The notes: generated by a model from the sequence alone, not told the origin. Positions 51,124 to 64,000 are shown, numbered from the stretch's first letter. The stretch: DNA of 64,000 nucleotides from Candidatus Zixiibacteriota bacterium (GCA_024280775.1 JAJRPM010000015.1:207721-271720), one strand, 5' to 3'. Numbers and translations are program-made.

Positions 51124-51411
51124 CTATTTCAGCGAGGAACTCCTATCAGTGAGTTTCCCGCCATGCCCGCGGAATGTTCGCGTTGGCGCGAATTCTCCGA
51201 GCTTATGACCAACCATGTTTTCGGTGACATAGATCGGGATGAACTTATTACCCGTATGCACCGCCAGCGTATGACCAATGAAATCCGGAGTAATAGTAGA
51301 GCGACGCGACCAGGTTTTAACAACCCTCTTGTCGTCTCTAGAGTTCATTACTTCGATTTTTTTCATCAGACTGTCATCTACGAACGGCCCTTTTTTCAAG
51401 GAACGAGCCAT
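51124..51411 (-). CDS. rpsS: 30S ribosomal protein S19
   Basis: [23 protein letters not shown]. Confidence 0.97.
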   Translation of the reverse strand: MARSLKKGPFVDDSLMKKIEVMNSRDDKRVVKTWSRRSTITPDFIGHTLAVHTGNKFIPIYVTENMVGHKLGEFAPTRTFRGHGGKLTDRSSSLK

Positions 51412-51459
51412 ATTTCATCCTCCGTGCAATAGCGCCACTATTATGCGCCAAATTGCGTC

Positions 51460-52290
51460 CTATTTCTTTTTGCGTCTTTCGACAATCATCTTGTCAGACA
51501 GCTTTTTCTTCTTACGTGTCTTGTAACCCTTAGTCGGCTTGCCCCATGGAGTACAAGGGTGACGACCTCCGGATGAACGCCCTTCACCACCACCCATCGG
51601 GTGATCTACCGGGTTCATGGCCACGCCACGAACTTTCGGACGACGACCGCGCCAGCGAGATGCGCCTGCTTTTCCAAGCGACAGGTTCTTATGGTCAACA
51701 TTACCAACCTGACCAACTGTCGCCACACAAATTTCCGGTACCATACGTACTTCACCGGAAGGCATTTTCAAAGTAGCCATTCCCTGATCGCGCGCAACAA
51801 GTTGCGCCATGGTTCCTGCGCCGCGCACCATCTGGCCACCCTTACCGGGTCGCATCTCAACGTTATGCACTTCCGCGCCCATGGGCATTTTCACCAACGG
51901 TAGGCAATTACCCACCTGATACTCAACGCTCTCGCCTGAGTTGACCATTGTGTCAACCGATAGACCCTGCGGAGCTAGAATGTAGCGTTTCTCGCCGTCG
52001 ACATAGTGCAACAATGCGATGTTGGCGCTGCGATTCGGATCATACTCGATTGCCGCAACTCTTGCCGGAATACCGATTTTGTTGCGGCGGAAATCTATCA
52101 AACGATATTTCCGTTTGTGTCCACCACCTCGTCTACGTGAAGTGATACGACCCTTGTTGTTACGTCCACCAGTCTTGCGATTCGGCTCCAAGAGGGAACG
52201 CTCTGGCGTTGTTGAGGTAATCTCTTCAAAGCCTGATGTCGTCCGGAATCTGGTAGACGGGGTATATGGTCTGTATTTTTTTATGGCCAT
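51460..52290 (-). CDS. rplB: 50S ribosomal protein L2
   Basis: [17 protein letters not shown]...[38 protein letters not shown]. Confidence 0.98.
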   Translation of the reverse strand: MAIKKYRPYTPSTRFRTTSGFEEITSTTPERSLLEPNRKTGGRNNKGRITSRRRGGGHKRKYRLIDFRRNKIGIPARVAAIEYDPNRSANIALLHYVDGEKRYILAPQGLSVDTMVNSGESVEYQVGNCLPLVKMPMGAEVHNVEMRPGKGGQMVRGAGTMAQLVARDQGMATLKMPSGEVRMVPEICVATVGQVGNVDHKNLSLGKAGASRWRGRRPKVRGVAMNPVDHPMGGGEGRSSGGRHPCTPWGKPTKGYKTRKKKKLSDKMIVERRKKK

Positions 52291-52419
52291 TGCTCTATAT
52301 CACTAATTTGTGTTATTGCTTTATGTTGTTGCTGTGTCGTGTTGTTGCCGTGTCGTTTTCTTGCGCCGCTCTTCGCGACATTATCTTATTCTCAAATTCT
52401 CTCGGTGAGTATCCAGGTA

Positions 52420-52704
52420 TTAGATATTCTCGAAATCGGAAATGACCTGCCCTTTTTTCAAAGTGACAATCGCCTTCTTCCAGCGCGGAGTTCTTCCTAC
52501 ACGATAGCGCAAACGCTTGGACTTACCCGGCATTATCATCGTGCGCACATTGTCGACTCTCACACCGAATGCAGACTCAACAGCGCCACTAATCTCAATT
52601 TTCCCAGCGTTCCTATCAACCCGGAACACATATGAGTTGTAGGCCTCTTTTAGCGCCATTGACTTTTCGGTCGTCAGGTGCAATTCAAGTATCATCTTAT
52701 TCAT
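52420..52704 (-). CDS. rplW: 50S ribosomal protein L23
   Basis: TTEKSMALKEAYNSYVFRVDRNAGKIEISGAVESAFGVRVDNVRTM. Confidence 0.95.
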   Translation of the reverse strand: MNKMILELHLTTEKSMALKEAYNSYVFRVDRNAGKIEISGAVESAFGVRVDNVRTMIMPGKSKRLRYRVGRTPRWKKAIVTLKKGQVISDFENI

Positions 52705-53387
52705 CAGGAGAACACCTCCTCAGCCTTTTGCAGACCGGCGCGAGTGAAAACAATGTGATCAGCGTGAAGAGTCTCGTAGCAATTCAGCACAGTCGCCGGC
52801 AGGAATTTCACTCCCGGGATATTGCGAGCTGACATGGCCGCATTGGTGTTCTTTCCCTCTTCGAGGAAAAGTACTTTTTTACCGCTGAGCTTTAGGTTAT
52901 TGATCATTGCCACAAAGCTCTTGGTTTTGATTCCGTCAATCTCAATTTTATCTATAATCATCACGCGGTTGTTTGCGGCCCTATCTGAAAGCGCTGATAC
53001 TGTCGCGATACGCTTTAGGCGCTTAGGAAAACGCGAGTAGTAAGATCTAGGCTTTGGTCCATGTGTGATACCACCGGTTCTCCACAGAGGCGAGCGAATT
53101 GTTCCAACTCGCGCGCGTCCAGTCCCCTTTTGGCGCCAAGGCTTGGCGCCGCCACCGGAAACTTCGGCGCGCCCTTTCGACGATGAATTACCTTGCCGCT
53201 GATTGGCGAGGTAGTTTACCACGTATTGGTGCACCACTCCCTTGTTGGGGGTGACACCGAATACTTCAGGCTTCAAGTCAACTCTACCAACTTCGGAACC
53301 GTCCTGATTGTACATCGGAACAGACACACTTTGCAGAGTTGCATCCGCTGATTCTTGTTTATTCTTGCCGCTATCCATGTTCATCAC
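52704..53387 (-). CDS. rplD: 50S ribosomal protein L4
   Basis: RQGNSSSKGRAEVSGGGAKPWRQKGTGRARVGTIRSPLWRTGGITHGPKPR. Confidence 0.97.
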   Translation of the reverse strand: MMNMDSGKNKQESADATLQSVSVPMYNQDGSEVGRVDLKPEVFGVTPNKGVVHQYVVNYLANQRQGNSSSKGRAEVSGGGAKPWRQKGTGRARVGTIRSPLWRTGGITHGPKPRSYYSRFPKRLKRIATVSALSDRAANNRVMIIDKIEIDGIKTKSFVAMINNLKLSGKKVLFLEEGKNTNAAMSARNIPGVKFLPATVLNCYETLHADHIVFTRAGLQKAEEVFS

Positions 53388-53411
53388 TTTCGCATTACTA
53401 CCCGAGGAAAC

Positions 53412-54035
53412 TTAGCCCCTGCTTGAAATCCTGACTTTGACTAGAGCGCCATTTTTGCCCGGCACTGTGCCTCTAACGAGTATGAGATTCTTTTCCGGCA
53501 CCACACGTACGACATCCAAACCCAAGGCTGTGACCTTGTCACCACCCATGCGTCCACCCATTTTCATACCTTTGAAAACACGTGACGGCGTTGAGGCCTG
53601 CCCGATTGAACCGGGTGCGCGCTCTCTGTCGGACTGTCCATGCGTCTTTTGCCCGCCCTTAAAACCATGACGACGCATCACACCCTGGAAACCCAAACCT
53701 TTTGAAACACCGGTAACATCAACTATTTCGCCTTCTTTGAACATATCCACCGTTAGGGAGTCACCAACTTTGACTTCACCTTCAAAGCGAATTTCGCGCA
53801 AGTGTCTCATTGGCGCAACATCCGATTTTGCGAAATGTCCGCGCTGCGGTTTGTTGAATAAACGCTCTGCGCGTTCGCCAAAACCAACCTGCACAGCGCT
53901 GTACCCGTGCTTCTCTTCGGTCATCGACTGAACCACAACATTGGGCCCCGCTTCGATAACTGTAACCGGGATTGCCTCCCCATCCTCACGGAAGACGCGC
54001 GTCATACCAACTTTTGAACCAATTAGTTCTCTCAT
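53412..54035 (-). CDS. rplC: 50S ribosomal protein L3
   Basis: LIGSKVGMTRVFREDGEAIPVTVIEAGPNVV...VSKGLGFQGVMRRHGFKGG. Confidence 0.97.
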   Translation of the reverse strand: MRELIGSKVGMTRVFREDGEAIPVTVIEAGPNVVVQSMTEEKHGYSAVQVGFGERAERLFNKPQRGHFAKSDVAPMRHLREIRFEGEVKVGDSLTVDMFKEGEIVDVTGVSKGLGFQGVMRRHGFKGGQKTHGQSDRERAPGSIGQASTPSRVFKGMKMGGRMGGDKVTALGLDVVRVVPEKNLILVRGTVPGKNGALVKVRISSRG

Positions 54036-54085
54036 ATCCCCTAAACCTTTTCAGGTCAGACACTTTCAGACCCCCGAAGGGCCTA

Positions 54086-54394
54086 TCAGGTCTTAATCTC
54101 CACATCAACACCGGCCGGCAAGTCAAGCTTCATCAACGCATCAACTGTCTGTGCAGTTGAGTCATGAATCTCTAGCAGGCGCTTGTGCACGCGCGTTTCA
54201 AATTGCTCACGTGACTTCTTGTCTACGTGAGGTGACCGCAAAACAGTATAGACCGTACGCTTAGTAGGCAACGGAACCGGGCCCGACACACGAGCTCCAG
54301 TGCGCAATGCTGTGCGCACGATTTCTTTCGCTGACCTGTCGAGAGTGAAATTGTCGTAAGCGCGAAGCCTAATTCTGATCTTTTGCATCTGCAT
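54086..54394 (-). CDS. rpsJ: 30S ribosomal protein S10
   Basis: [63 protein letters not shown]. Confidence 0.97.
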   Translation of the reverse strand: MQMQKIRIRLRAYDNFTLDRSAKEIVRTALRTGARVSGPVPLPTKRTVYTVLRSPHVDKKSREQFETRVHKRLLEIHDSTAQTVDALMKLDLPAGVDVEIKT

Positions 54395-54479
54395 GTTTTT
54401 TCATATCGCGTCGCGAGCTTCCCTACCTGATGGAGCCGCGAACAACGCCTTTACTTAATCCGCTATCTTTGTTAGTCCG

Positions 54480-55682
54480 TTACTCAATAACCTCAGTTAC
54501 AACTCCGGCGCCTACTGTGCGGCCGCCTTCACGAATCGCGAAACGAAGCTCTTTCTCCATCGCAATCGGAGCTATCAATTCAATTGTCATCTGAACATTG
54601 TCACCAGGCATTACCATCTCAACGCCATCAGGCAATGTTGCAATACCGGTCACGTCAGTCGTACGGAAGTAAAACTGAGGACGGTAGCCGCTGAAGAACG
54701 GAGTGTGACGACCGCCTTCTTCTTTGGAGAGGATATAGACCTCGCCCTTAAACTTTGTATGAGGATGAATACTGCCCGGCTTGGCCAATACCATGCCGCG
54801 CTCCAAGTCATCCTTGTCAATACCGCGCAACAACAATCCAACATTATCACCGGCCTGACCCTCATCAAGCAGTTTGCGGAACATCTCAACACCGGTACAA
54901 ACGGTCTTCTTAGTCTCGCGAATACCGACGCGCTCAATCTCTTCGCCAACCTTGACAATGCCGCGCTCAATACGGCCGGTGCCTACTGTGCCACGACCGG
55001 TGATTGAGAATACATCCTCAACAGGCATCAAGAAAGGCTTATCTGTCTCACGCTCCGGCTGTGGAATGTAAGTATCAAGAGCGTTCATCAATTCAGTGAT
55101 ACTCTTGAACGCGTCATCTTCTTTTTTGCCCTGCTGGGCGGCGGTCATGGCATTGAGAGCTGAACCGCGGATGATCGGAATATCATCACCGGGGAACTTG
55201 TACTGGCTGAGAAGCTCGCGAACTTCAAGCTCCACCAAATCCAACAATTCTTCATCATCAACCATATCGCATTTGTTCATGAACACTACGATATATGGAA
55301 CACCAACCTGACGAGCCAAAAGGATGTGCTCGCGAGTCTGAGGCATCGGGCCGTCTGCGGCCGATACCACCAAAACAGCGCCGTCCATTTGCGCCGCGCC
55401 GGTGATCATGTTCTTGACATAATCGGCGTGACCCGGGCAATCGACGTGAGCATAGTGACGGTTTTCCGTCTCATACTCTACGTGAGCGGTGGCAATCGTA
55501 ATGCCGCGTTCGCGCTCTTCAGGAGCATTATCAATCGAATCAAAACTGCGAACCTCGCCACCATTGGCGACCGCCTGGACCATAGTCATAGCCGCGGTCA
55601 AGGTCGTCTTACCGTGATCTACGTGACCAATCGTTCCTACATTTACATGCGGCTTGGTGCGCTCATATTTCTGCCTGGCCAT
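54480..55682 (-). CDS. tuf: Elongation factor Tu
   Basis: [33 protein letters not shown]... Confidence 0.98.
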   Translation of the reverse strand: MARQKYERTKPHVNVGTIGHVDHGKTTLTAAMTMVQAVANGGEVRSFDSIDNAPEERERGITIATAHVEYETENRHYAHVDCPGHADYVKNMITGAAQMDGAVLVVSAADGPMPQTREHILLARQVGVPYIVVFMNKCDMVDDEELLDLVELEVRELLSQYKFPGDDIPIIRGSALNAMTAAQQGKKEDDAFKSITELMNALDTYIPQPERETDKPFLMPVEDVFSITGRGTVGTGRIERGIVKVGEEIERVGIRETKKTVCTGVEMFRKLLDEGQAGDNVGLLLRGIDKDDLERGMVLAKPGSIHPHTKFKGEVYILSKEEGGRHTPFFSGYRPQFYFRTTDVTGIATLPDGVEMVMPGDNVQMTIELIAPIAMEKELRFAIREGGRTVGAGVVTEVIE

Positions 55683-55810
55683 GACGCTTGAATCCTTCCT
55701 TATAAATCCCGCTAAAAGCTGTTTTGTTTCTAATCTTTTACTGCACTAGTCGTTTGTCTAAATATCCGTTCAACCACAACAAGCGGCTGAGTAATTTGCC
55801 GACGTCTAAT

Positions 55811-57889
55811 CTACTTCGCTACGCCTGCTTTTTCAAGTATCTTCTTGGTTGCCTCTGCCGGTAAACGCATAAACTTGCTGAAATGCATCGAGAATACTGC
55901 TCTACCCTGCGAAATATTACGCAGATTGGTCGCATATCCGAACATTTCCGAGAGCGGCACTTCTACCGTAACAGTTTGCTCATCAGCGCGAGCTTCAATC
56001 GCGCCGATTCTTCCGCGTCGTCCGTTGATATCGCCAACCACTGAACCGACATAAGCTTCCGGCGTAACAATTACCACCGACATAATAGGCTCAAGCAATA
56101 TCGGACCGGCTTTGCGTGCGGCATTCTGGAACGCCATCGATCCGGCAATCTTGAAGGCCATCTCCGACGAATCGACATCATGGTATGAACCGTCAATCAA
56201 CTGAACATGGATACCAGTAAGCGGGTTGCCGGCAAGAATACCATTCTGCATGGCTTCCTTGATGCCCTTCTCGATTGAGGGGACATATTCGCGCGGCACA
56301 TCACCGCCCTTGATTTTATTCTCAAAGATGAACTCTTCGTCACCCTCCACCGGGCCCATTTTAATAACACAGTGACCGTATTGCCCCTTACCCCCGGACT
56401 GGCGGACGAATTTGCCTTCGGCCTCGACATGCTTGGTGATAGCCTCACGATACGAAACCTGAGGCTTACCGACATTTGCCTGGACCTTGAACTCACGCAA
56501 CATGCGGTCTACAAGAATCTCAAGATGCAATTCACCCATACCAGAGATAATAGTCTGGCCGGTTTCTTCGTCGGTTTTGACTCTGAACGTTGGATCCTCT
56601 TCGGCGAGCTTTTGAAGCGCTTCGTCGAGCTTATCCATATCGGCTTTGGTTTTCGGCTCAACGGCTACATCGATAACCGGATCCGGGAAGTTCATCTCTT
56701 CAAGGACAATCGGGTGCTTCGGATCACACAGAGTGTGACCGGTTGTGGTTTTTCTTAAACCGACAACCGCGACAATATCACCAGCGGTCATCGTCTTTAC
56801 ATCTTCGCGTTTATTGGAATGCATGCGAAGAATGCGCGAGATGCGCTCTTTTTGCCCGGTAACACTATTGAGCGCGTATGAACCGGCATCTAAAGTTCCG
56901 GAATATACGCGAATGTATGAGATCTTACCTACATGGGGATCAGTAGCAATCTTGAAAGCCAACGCTGTAAATGGCTCAGAGGCATCAGCTTTGCGCGTAA
57001 TCGTTTTCTCAGACGCAGGAGCGTGACCTTCTGTATCCTTGACATCAGCCGGTGAGGGCAAGAAGTCAATTACACAGTCAAGTAGCTTCTGCACACCCTT
57101 GTTTTTGAAGGCGGAACCACAAAGGACAGGAACCATATCGCAGTTAAGACATGCCGCGCGCACAGCCGCGATCACCTCTTTCGGGAGAATCGGCTGGTCA
57201 TCGAGGAATTTTTCTAGTAAATGATCATCATATTCAGAGACAGCCTCTAGTAGTCTTTCGCGAGACTTAGCGGCTTGCTCCTTCATGTCATCAGGAATCG
57301 GCATATCGTCGTAGGTCATGCCCGCCGACTCTTCGTGGTACACGCGGAAAGTCATAGTAATCAAATCGACGACACCGTTGAAAGTCTCACCGCCGCCGGA
57401 AGGGATTGTTATGGGAACACAATTAGAACCGAGACGATCATTCATCTCGCTCACAGCCTTAAAGAAGTCAGCCCCGACCCTGTCCATCTTATTGACAAAG
57501 GCGATTCTAGGAACACCGTAACGATCGGCCTGACGCCAAACAGTCTCAGATTGCGGCTCTACACCACCAACAGCGCAGAACAGCGCTACGGCGCCGTCAA
57601 GAACTCTAAGTGAGCGCTCTACTTCAACTGTGAAGTCTACGTGGCCTGGGGTGTCAATGATATTGATTTCGTGCTTACGCCAATATGCGGTTGTCGCGGC
57701 GGAGGTGATAGTAATGCCGCGCTCTTTTTCCTGCTCCATCCAGTCCATAGTGGCCGCGCCTTCATGAACTTCGCCAATGCGATGCAGGCGACCTGTGTAA
57801 TACAGGACTCTTTCGGTGGTTGTTGTTTTGCCGGCATCGATGTGGGCCATGATACCGATATTTCTAATTTTTGATATGGGCGTAGACAT
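55811..57889 (-). CDS. fusA: Elongation factor G
   Basis: [70 protein letters not shown]-track start is 15 codons upstream. Confidence 0.98.
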   Translation of the reverse strand: MSTPISKIRNIGIMAHIDAGKTTTTERVLYYTGRLHRIGEVHEGAATMDWMEQEKERGITITSAATTAYWRKHEINIIDTPGHVDFTVEVERSLRVLDGAVALFCAVGGVEPQSETVWRQADRYGVPRIAFVNKMDRVGADFFKAVSEMNDRLGSNCVPITIPSGGGETFNGVVDLITMTFRVYHEESAGMTYDDMPIPDDMKEQAAKSRERLLEAVSEYDDHLLEKFLDDQPILPKEVIAAVRAACLNCDMVPVLCGSAFKNKGVQKLLDCVIDFLPSPADVKDTEGHAPASEKTITRKADASEPFTALAFKIATDPHVGKISYIRVYSGTLDAGSYALNSVTGQKERISRILRMHSNKREDVKTMTAGDIVAVVGLRKTTTGHTLCDPKHPIVLEEMNFPDPVIDVAVEPKTKADMDKLDEALQKLAEEDPTFRVKTDEETGQTIISGMGELHLEILVDRMLREFKVQANVGKPQVSYREAITKHVEAEGKFVRQSGGKGQYGHCVIKMGPVEGDEEFIFENKIKGGDVPREYVPSIEKGIKEAMQNGILAGNPLTGIHVQLIDGSYHDVDSSEMAFKIAGSMAFQNAARKAGPILLEPIMSVVIVTPEAYVGSVVGDINGRRGRIGAIEARADEQTVTVEVPLSEMFGYATNLRNISQGRAVFSMHFSKFMRLPAEATKKILEKAGVAK

Positions 57890-57945
57890 TAGATTACTTT
57901 TCGAGAGGGGATCAATTCTGAGATTGGGTGACAAGCCGGTAGGGT

Positions 57946-57984
57946 CACGGGACGCTCTGGAATCAAGTAGATTCAGATCCCGTG
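57946..57984 (-). promoter_or_regulatory. Strong hairpin in the rpsG-fusA leader region
   Basis: minus strand: CACGGGA-TCTGAATC-TACTT-GATTCCAGA-GCG-TCCCGTG; nested stems within a ~340 nt non-coding gap. Confidence 0.5.
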
Positions 57985-58229
57985 GTTACAATCAAGAGCT
58001 ACAATCGCAACAACTTGCTGGACGGGAAAACTGCAATGCCTACATTGTCAAAGAACGAAACTATCGTGAACGAAACTTTGCGAAAACGCCTAGTGCGCAG
58101 GGCGCTGCGTCTTCCAACAACTTCATCAATTACTATCAGTGTATTCCCACTCCTGCTTCAGATTAATCGTTAACTTACTAATTGACTTTTTACTATATGA
58201 TACTCGCAATATGAAGTAGACTCGTTAGC

Positions 58230-58703
58230 CTACCAGCGGAAATGTGCGAACGCCTTATTGGCGTCGGCCATTCTATGCGTGTCTTCTCTCTTCTTAACTG
58301 CGGCGCCTTCATTTTTTGACGCGGCCCACAACTCTGCGCCTAACCGCTCTCCGAGTGACTTTTCGGATCTACTTCTAGCGGCGGCGATAAGCCAACGCAT
58401 TGCAAGAGCATTACGTCTGCGAGGACGAACCTCTACCGGCACCTGGTATGTTGTGCCACCAACACGGCGAGACTTCACTTCCAAAGAGGGCTTCACGTTG
58501 TTCAAACCCTTGTGAAAGACTTCAAGCCCCTCTTCGTCTTCAGCGCGCTCGGATACTACATCAATCGCGGAGTACATAATGCGCTCAGCGATAGATTTTT
58601 TGCCGCGCTTCATTAAGGCATTAATAAACTGCGCAACGACCTGATCATTGAACCTTGGGTCAGGTATTACTGCTTTTTTCTGTATACTTTTTCTTCTTGG
58701 CAT
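58230..58703 (-). CDS. rpsG: 30S ribosomal protein S7
   Basis: [46 protein letters not shown]. Confidence 0.97.
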   Translation of the reverse strand: MPRRKSIQKKAVIPDPRFNDQVVAQFINALMKRGKKSIAERIMYSAIDVVSERAEDEEGLEVFHKGLNNVKPSLEVKSRRVGGTTYQVPVEVRPRRRNALAMRWLIAAARSRSEKSLGERLGAELWAASKNEGAAVKKREDTHRMADANKAFAHFRW

Positions 58704-58742
58704 ACTATCACACTGTTTCGACGCAGACCTACAGTCGAATTC

Positions 58743-59120
58743 CTATTTCTTCGTTGGCCTTTTCACGCCATACTTTGATCGACTATTGGTGCGACCGTCA
58801 ACTCCGGAGGTGTCCATAGCGCCGCGGATGACGTGGTAGCGCACTCCCGGCAAGTCTTTTACACGGCCGCCACGAATCAACACAATAGAATGCTCCTGCA
58901 AGTTGTGTCCTTCACCCGGGATATATGCGGTGACTTCCATTTGATTAGTCAGCTTCACACGAGCGACTTTACGCAATGCTGAATTCGGCTTCTTCGGTGT
59001 TGAAGTATAGACGCGAGTACATACGCCGCGCTTTTGCGGAGCGCCCTTCAAACCCGGGGTGTTCTTTTTATCGATGAGCCGCTTGCGACCGCTTCGAATT
59101 AGCTGATTTATTGTTGGCAC
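58743..59120 (-). CDS. rpsL: 30S ribosomal protein S12 (GTG start, [13 protein letters not shown])
   Basis: [58 protein letters not shown] upstream of GTG 59120. Confidence 0.96.
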   Translation of the reverse strand: MPTINQLIRSGRKRLIDKKNTPGLKGAPQKRGVCTRVYTSTPKKPNSALRKVARVKLTNQMEVTAYIPGEGHNLQEHSIVLIRGGRVKDLPGVRYHVIRGAMDTSGVDGRTNSRSKYGVKRPTKK

Positions 59121-59407
59121 TATGTTACTCCAATAATTCCGTATCAATACAATATCGCAACAACTTGTTGCGATTCTTCAATCCCATTTCAGGGGGTCAA
59201 CATTTCTCCCGGCCATCCTCTTGAATAGCCGTATGTTACGCCCCAATATTCGGGGTCACTAATTATAGACTAGACGCTCCAAATGTCAAGCGGAAAATGC
59301 AGATTAGCAAATTTCGGCTTAGCCGCGCTATACTCCTGCGCCACAATGAATTACGTGGCTACAGGAGCCGCTTCACAGCCTTGGCCTGAAATATTTTTTC
59401 ACTTTAT

Positions 59408-59455
59408 CGCCTGAAAACGCAATCGCTTGAAAACGCAATCGCTTGAAACTGCATT
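59408..59455. repeat. 16-bp tandem repeat, ~3 copies, just 3' of rpoC
   Basis: cgcctgaaaacgcaat/cgcttgaaaacgcaat/cgcttgaaactgcatt. Confidence 0.75.
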
Positions 59456-59461
59456 GTCAGG

Positions 59462-62400
59462 TCAGTGACTTTCCTCCACCATTTCCACTGCGGGAGTTAT
59501 GCCGATTTCAACATCCTCTGATTCACTTGGCGTAACCTTGACTGAGCGGTAGAAATTAACGCCTGTTCCCGCCGGAATTAGATGCCCGATGATTACATTC
59601 TCTTTGAGTCCCTGAAGCGTGTCAACCTTGCCCTGAATTGCCGCTTCGGTGAGCACCTTGGTGGTCTCCTGGAATGAAGCGGCTGATACAAAGCTGTCTG
59701 TTGAAAGTGACGCTTTTGTGATACCCAAGAGCATTGGCTCAAAGGTAGCGGGTTCACCGCCTTCGGCAACCACGCGGGCATTTTCTTCAGCAAAGCGCAT
59801 TCTATCGACTTGCTCACCTTCGAGAAGGTTGGCATCACCGGCGCTTGTCACATGAACCTTCTGCAACATCTGACGAACAATGACCTCGATATGCTTGTCA
59901 CTAATGCGCACACCCTGGAGACGATAAACTTCCTGGACCTCATTTACCAAGTATTCCTGCACAGCATTATCACCTAAGATACCAAGAATGTCATGCGGAT
60001 CGACAGCGCCCTCACAGAGGGAGTCGCCAGCGCGCACTCTATCGCCGGTGTGAACCAGCATGTGTTTACCATGCGGCACCAAATACTCGCGCTCGTCCTC
60101 GCCATCTATTGAGGTTACTATCACCTGCTGTTGTGAGCGAATGATACGTCCGAATTTGATGTGTCCGTCGATTTCGGTTACAACCGCCGGGTCTTTCGGC
60201 TTTCTAGCTTCGAAGAGCTCGGCAACTCTTGGCAGACCACCGGTAATATCTCGTGTCTTTGAAATATCGCGCGGGATCTTAACCAACATTTCTCCAGCGC
60301 CAAGTTCATCACCGTCACTAACCAACAGGTTAGCGCCAGTCGGTATTCGGTAGCTACTTAGAACTTCTTCTCCGGCGACAATATTGATTGCCGGGAATAG
60401 CGCTTTTTCACGTTGTTCGATAATAATCGGCTGAATCAAACCAGTGGTTTCATCCATTTCCTCGCGCATCGAAACATCAGCTACAATATCGACAAACTTA
60501 ACTACACCGGCTTTGTCGTTCACGATGGTTGCGCTGTATGGATCCCATTCGAATACGGGATCACCCTTGGCGATATTCTTGCCTTCTTCGATTTGTAAGA
60601 CCGCTCCGTAAGGGAGGTGATATCTACCGAGTACGCGGTCCTGATCATTGACGATATGAATCTCGCCATCGCGGTTGACAACTACCAACTCGCCAGATGA
60701 TTTGGCGACAGTGCGAACATCGATAAAGATAACCTTACCGACGTATTTTGATTCTACATTTGACTGCTCGGCGATACGCGCCGCGGTTCCACCGATGTGG
60801 AAGGTGCGCAATGTCAACTGTGTTCCCGGCTCACCAATAGATTGAGCGGCGATAACTCCAACAGCTTCGCCAATATCAACCATATTGAGTGTAGCGAGAT
60901 TACGTCCATAGCATTGTGCACACACGCCACGTTTCGACTCACAAGTCAACACTGAACGTATTCTTGCGGATTCGAGACCGGACTCTTCGATACGTGTCGC
61001 TAGAGCCTCGTTTATCTCACTACCGGCTTCGAGAATCAACTCATCTGTGACCGGGTCATAGATGTCATCCAATGCAACTCGACCTAGTAAGCGATCGCTT
61101 AGTGACTCGATTACGTCTTCGCCCTCTTTGATTGCGGCAATGTCAATTCCTAGAATTGTGCCACAATCGCCCTCGTTGATAATTACATCCTGGGCAACAT
61201 CAACGAGACGACGCGTCAAGTATCCTGCATCAGCTGTTTTCAGCGCTGTATCAGCCAGACCTTTTCTCGCGCCGTGAGTTGAAATAAAGTACTCAGACAC
61301 CGAAAGTCCTTCACGGAAGTTTGAGGTAATAGGCTGTTCGATAATCTCACCAATACCACCGGTGATTTTCTTTTGCGGTTTGGCCATCAGACCACGCATC
61401 CCAGCTAGCTGACGAATTTGCTCTTTGGAGCCACGAGCCCCGGAGTTAGCCATCATATAGACTGGGTTGAAACCTTTGCGATCTTGTTTCAGATGCGCCA
61501 TCATTACTTCAGCAACATGCGAAGTGCATCGAGTCCATAGATCGATGACCTGATTGTAGCGCTCGCCATTGGTAATGAGACCACGCTCGTAGCGCTTTTG
61601 AATTTTCGCTACTTCTTTGGTGGTATCGGCGATGAGTTTGTTTTTCTCTTCGGGGATAACCATATCGACGATTGCCGCAGTTGCCCCGGACTTGGTAGCA
61701 TACTCAAAACCCAGGGATTTGAGTTCATCAAGGAACTGTACTGTCTTTTTGTTACCAACTGTACGAAGGACATTAAGAATAAGCGCTTCCATCTTTCCCT
61801 TGGAGGCAGTCTCATTGAAATAGCCAACTTCATCTGGAATAATTTGATTGAAAATCAAACGACCGACAGTTGTATCAAGCGATTCGTCGTTGTAACGCAC
61901 TTTAATTTTGCTGTGCAGGTCGATGAAGTTGTAATCCAACGCGGCTAGGGCTTCATTCAGGTCTGAGAAACTCATCCCTTCTCCCTTGCCGCCTTCAAGC
62001 ACATTGGTCAGGTAATAGTTACCCAAAACCATATCCTGTGACGGAATGGCAATTGGACGTCCTGATGACGGAAGCAGAATGTTGTTAGAAGCAATCATCA
62101 GCAAGCGTGTTTCAAGTTGCGCTTCAAAAGATAGCGGAACATGCACAGCCATTTGATCGCCGTCAAAGTCAGCGTTGAACGCCGCGCAAGCCAACGGATG
62201 CAGACGAATCGCTTTTCCTTCAACCAATACCGGATAGAACGCCTGAATACCTAGACGATGCAGGGTAGGCGCGCGGTTGAGCATCACCGGATGTTCGCTG
62301 ATAATCTCTTCGAGAATATCCCAAACCTCGGGGCGCTCGCGCTCCACTAGCTTCTTGGCGGATTTTACGGTTTGGACATAGCCTTTCTCTTCAAGCTTCA

Positions 62401-63553
62401 TGATGATGAAGGGCTTGAATAATTCAAGGGCCATGTTCTTGGGCAAACCACATTGGTACATCTTCAATTCAGGTCCGACAACAATTACTGAACGACCTGA
62501 GTAGTCAACACGCTTTCCTAGCAGGTTTTGACGAAATCTTCCCTGCTTGCCTTTGAGCAAATCAGAGAGAGATTTCAACGGACGTTTCGAGTCACCGCGC
62601 ACAGAATGAGTGCGACGACCGTTGTCCATTAGCGCATCAACAGCTTCTTGTAACATGCGCTTTTCATTGCGCAGAATCACTTCCGGCGCATGAATGTTCA
62701 TCAGTTTTTTCAAACGATTGTTACGGTTAATGACCCGGCGATACAAATCGTTCAAGTCAGAAGTCGCAAAACGTCCGCCCTCGAGCGGAACCAGCGGACG
62801 CAAGTCCGGCGGGATGACCGGAATGATATCAAGAATCATCCATTCAGGCTTATTGCTCGATTGGCGGAAAGCCTCGATGATGCGCAGGCGTTTCAGCGCA
62901 TCTTTTTTGCGCTGTACGGAGGTTTCCATCTTCACCTGAGTGCGAAGATTGATAGCCTCTTCTTCTATGTCGAGTTCCTTCAATAGAGTTTGCGCGGCGC
63001 TGGCGCCCATTTCGGCCCGGAATTCTTTGCCGGAATCCTCAAGCTCTACAAACTCTTCTTCGGTTAGCAAGTCACCTTTTTGGAAAGGAGAATTACCCGG
63101 GTCGATCATTACATATGATTCGTAGTAGAGCACCTTCTCAAGCTCACGCATTGAGAGACCTATGGTGTTTCCAATACGTGACGGCAATGACTTGAAGTAC
63201 CAAATATGCGACACTGGAACCGCAAGCTCAATGTGTCCCATGCGCTCTCTGCGAACTTTGGCTTGTGTGACTTCTACACCACAACGGTCACAAACAATAC
63301 CGCGAAAACGAATGCGCTTGTATTTACCGCAATTACATTCCCAGTCTTTTACCGGTCCAAAAATCCTCTCGCAAAAAAGGCCGTCACGTTCGGGTTTAAA
63401 GGAACGATAGTTAATTGTTTCAGGCTTTGTTACTTCGCCAAAGGACCATGAGAGAATTGTTTCCGGGGAGGCGATTTGAATTTTAATCGCCTTGAACTCG
63501 GATGGGCGTCTCTGCGTGTTCCTGTGGATACGCTCGCGTTGTAGCATACTCAC
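59462..63553 (-). CDS. rpoC: DNA-directed RNA polymerase subunit beta'
   Basis: [17 protein letters not shown]-x-C...CDRCG zinc site; GTG start. Confidence 0.98.
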   Translation of the reverse strand: MSMLQRERIHRNTQRRPSEFKAIKIQIASPETILSWSFGEVTKPETINYRSFKPERDGLFCERIFGPVKDWECNCGKYKRIRFRGIVCDRCGVEVTQAKVRRERMGHIELAVPVSHIWYFKSLPSRIGNTIGLSMRELEKVLYYESYVMIDPGNSPFQKGDLLTEEEFVELEDSGKEFRAEMGASAAQTLLKELDIEEEAINLRTQVKMETSVQRKKDALKRLRIIEAFRQSSNKPEWMILDIIPVIPPDLRPLVPLEGGRFATSDLNDLYRRVINRNNRLKKLMNIHAPEVILRNEKRMLQEAVDALMDNGRRTHSVRGDSKRPLKSLSDLLKGKQGRFRQNLLGKRVDYSGRSVIVVGPELKMYQCGLPKNMALELFKPFIIMKLEEKGYVQTVKSAKKLVERERPEVWDILEEIISEHPVMLNRAPTLHRLGIQAFYPVLVEGKAIRLHPLACAAFNADFDGDQMAVHVPLSFEAQLETRLLMIASNNILLPSSGRPIAIPSQDMVLGNYYLTNVLEGGKGEGMSFSDLNEALAALDYNFIDLHSKIKVRYNDESLDTTVGRLIFNQIIPDEVGYFNETASKGKMEALILNVLRTVGNKKTVQFLDELKSLGFEYATKSGATAAIVDMVIPEEKNKLIADTTKEVAKIQKRYERGLITNGERYNQVIDLWTRCTSHVAEVMMAHLKQDRKGFNPVYMMANSGARGSKEQIRQLAGMRGLMAKPQKKITGGIGEIIEQPITSNFREGLSVSEYFISTHGARKGLADTALKTADAGYLTRRLVDVAQDVIINEGDCGTILGIDIAAIKEGEDVIESLSDRLLGRVALDDIYDPVTDELILEAGSEINEALATRIEESGLESARIRSVLTCESKRGVCAQCYGRNLATLNMVDIGEAVGVIAAQSIGEPGTQLTLRTFHIGGTAARIAEQSNVESKYVGKVIFIDVRTVAKSSGELVVVNRDGEIHIVNDQDRVLGRYHLPYGAVLQIEEGKNIAKGDPVFEWDPYSATIVNDKAGVVKFVDIVADVSMREEMDETTGLIQPIIIEQREKALFPAINIVAGEEVLSSYRIPTGANLLVSDGDELGAGEMLVKIPRDISKTRDITGGLPRVAELFEARKPKDPAVVTEIDGHIKFGRIIRSQQQVIVTSIDGEDEREYLVPHGKHMLVHTGDRVRAGDSLCEGAVDPHDILGILGDNAVQEYLVNEVQEVYRLQGVRISDKHIEVIVRQMLQKVHVTSAGDANLLEGEQVDRMRFAEENARVVAEGGEPATFEPMLLGITKASLSTDSFVSAASFQETTKVLTEAAIQGKVDTLQGLKENVIIGHLIPAGTGVNFYRSVKVTPSESEDVEIGITPAVEMVEESH

Positions 63554-63774
63554 TATGAATTCACTCCTTTATTGGCGGGATTAATGACTGTTTTTTCTAT
63601 TCGGCGCACCACGTTTCCCGGGACACTTACAGTGTCCTTTCCTTGAAACTTGTCACCCGCGACATCATTCGCGATATGATAATCGGCACGGGGTGTTAAT
63701 CCGGTCTTCGTTTCTTTATAGAGCGAAGGTATGTTTGTTTTGGGCGTTAATGACATTTGTGATACACCTTTCAT
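63553..63774 (-). CDS. Small protein of unknown function between rpoB and rpoC (probable start MSLTPKTN at 63756)
   Basis: ORF fills the rpoB-rpoC gap, stop overlaps the rpoC GTG start by 1 nt (TAGTG), RBS-like AAAGGTG upstream of second Met. Confidence 0.6.
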   Translation of the reverse strand: MKGVSQMSLTPKTNIPSLYKETKTGLTPRADYHIANDVAGDKFQGKDTVSVPGNVVRRIEKTVINPANKGVNS

Positions 63775-63808
63775 GCTTTGCTTTTACGAATTCGTAAAAA
63801 GCCAAAGC

Positions 63809-64000
<192 letters not shown>

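Noticed and set aside
37739-58166. Numerous plus-strand ORFs across the ribosomal operon (e.g. 50301..50756, 57816..58166)
   Set aside because: Antisense shadow ORFs over highly conserved ribosomal genes or leaders; no recognisable protein features.

Overview
The window is a bacterial chromosome segment. It is probably metagenome-derived and GC-moderate. The gene repertoire (GWxTD-domain proteins, DUF1573 paralogs, MacAB-like efflux) suggests a Zixibacteria/FCB-like lineage, but that is inference only. The left half (~1-35 kb) holds accessory and housekeeping genes: glycosyltransferases, CheW, a DUF3179 protein, an M29 aminopeptidase, an M20 peptidase, a ferritin-like protein, two ABC systems, a DUF1573 triplet, two GWxTD proteins, a MacA/MacB/TolC-type efflux locus, a membrane pyrophosphatase, a lipoprotein, a TPR/PEGA protein, an S9 peptidase, SurE, tRNA-Pro(GGG) and gpsA. 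The right half (~37-64 kb) is the near-canonical alpha/spc/S10/str ribosomal super-cluster on the minus strand, ending in rpoC and the 3' end of rpoB. The main discovery candidate is a pair of apparent selenoprotein genes, each split in the ORF track by an in-frame TGA. (i) A DUF3179 protein has TGA replacing the first Cys of the conserved CPLC motif (VTW-U-PLCYTG). (ii) The third of three tandem DUF1573 proteins has TGA replacing the first Cys of PGCGCT (PG-U-GCT). In both, an RNA stem-loop begins just after the UGA, with the apical loop ~20-21 nt downstream and a G in the first two loop positions, as expected for a bacterial SECIS. TGA is also used as an ordinary stop in this window, so whole-code reassignment is unlikely. 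Secondary observations: a premature TAA in secY, a small ORF between rpoB and rpoC, an 11-nt poly-G tract in a lipoprotein gene, a structured leader before fusA, palindromic intergenic repeats and several short tandem repeats.
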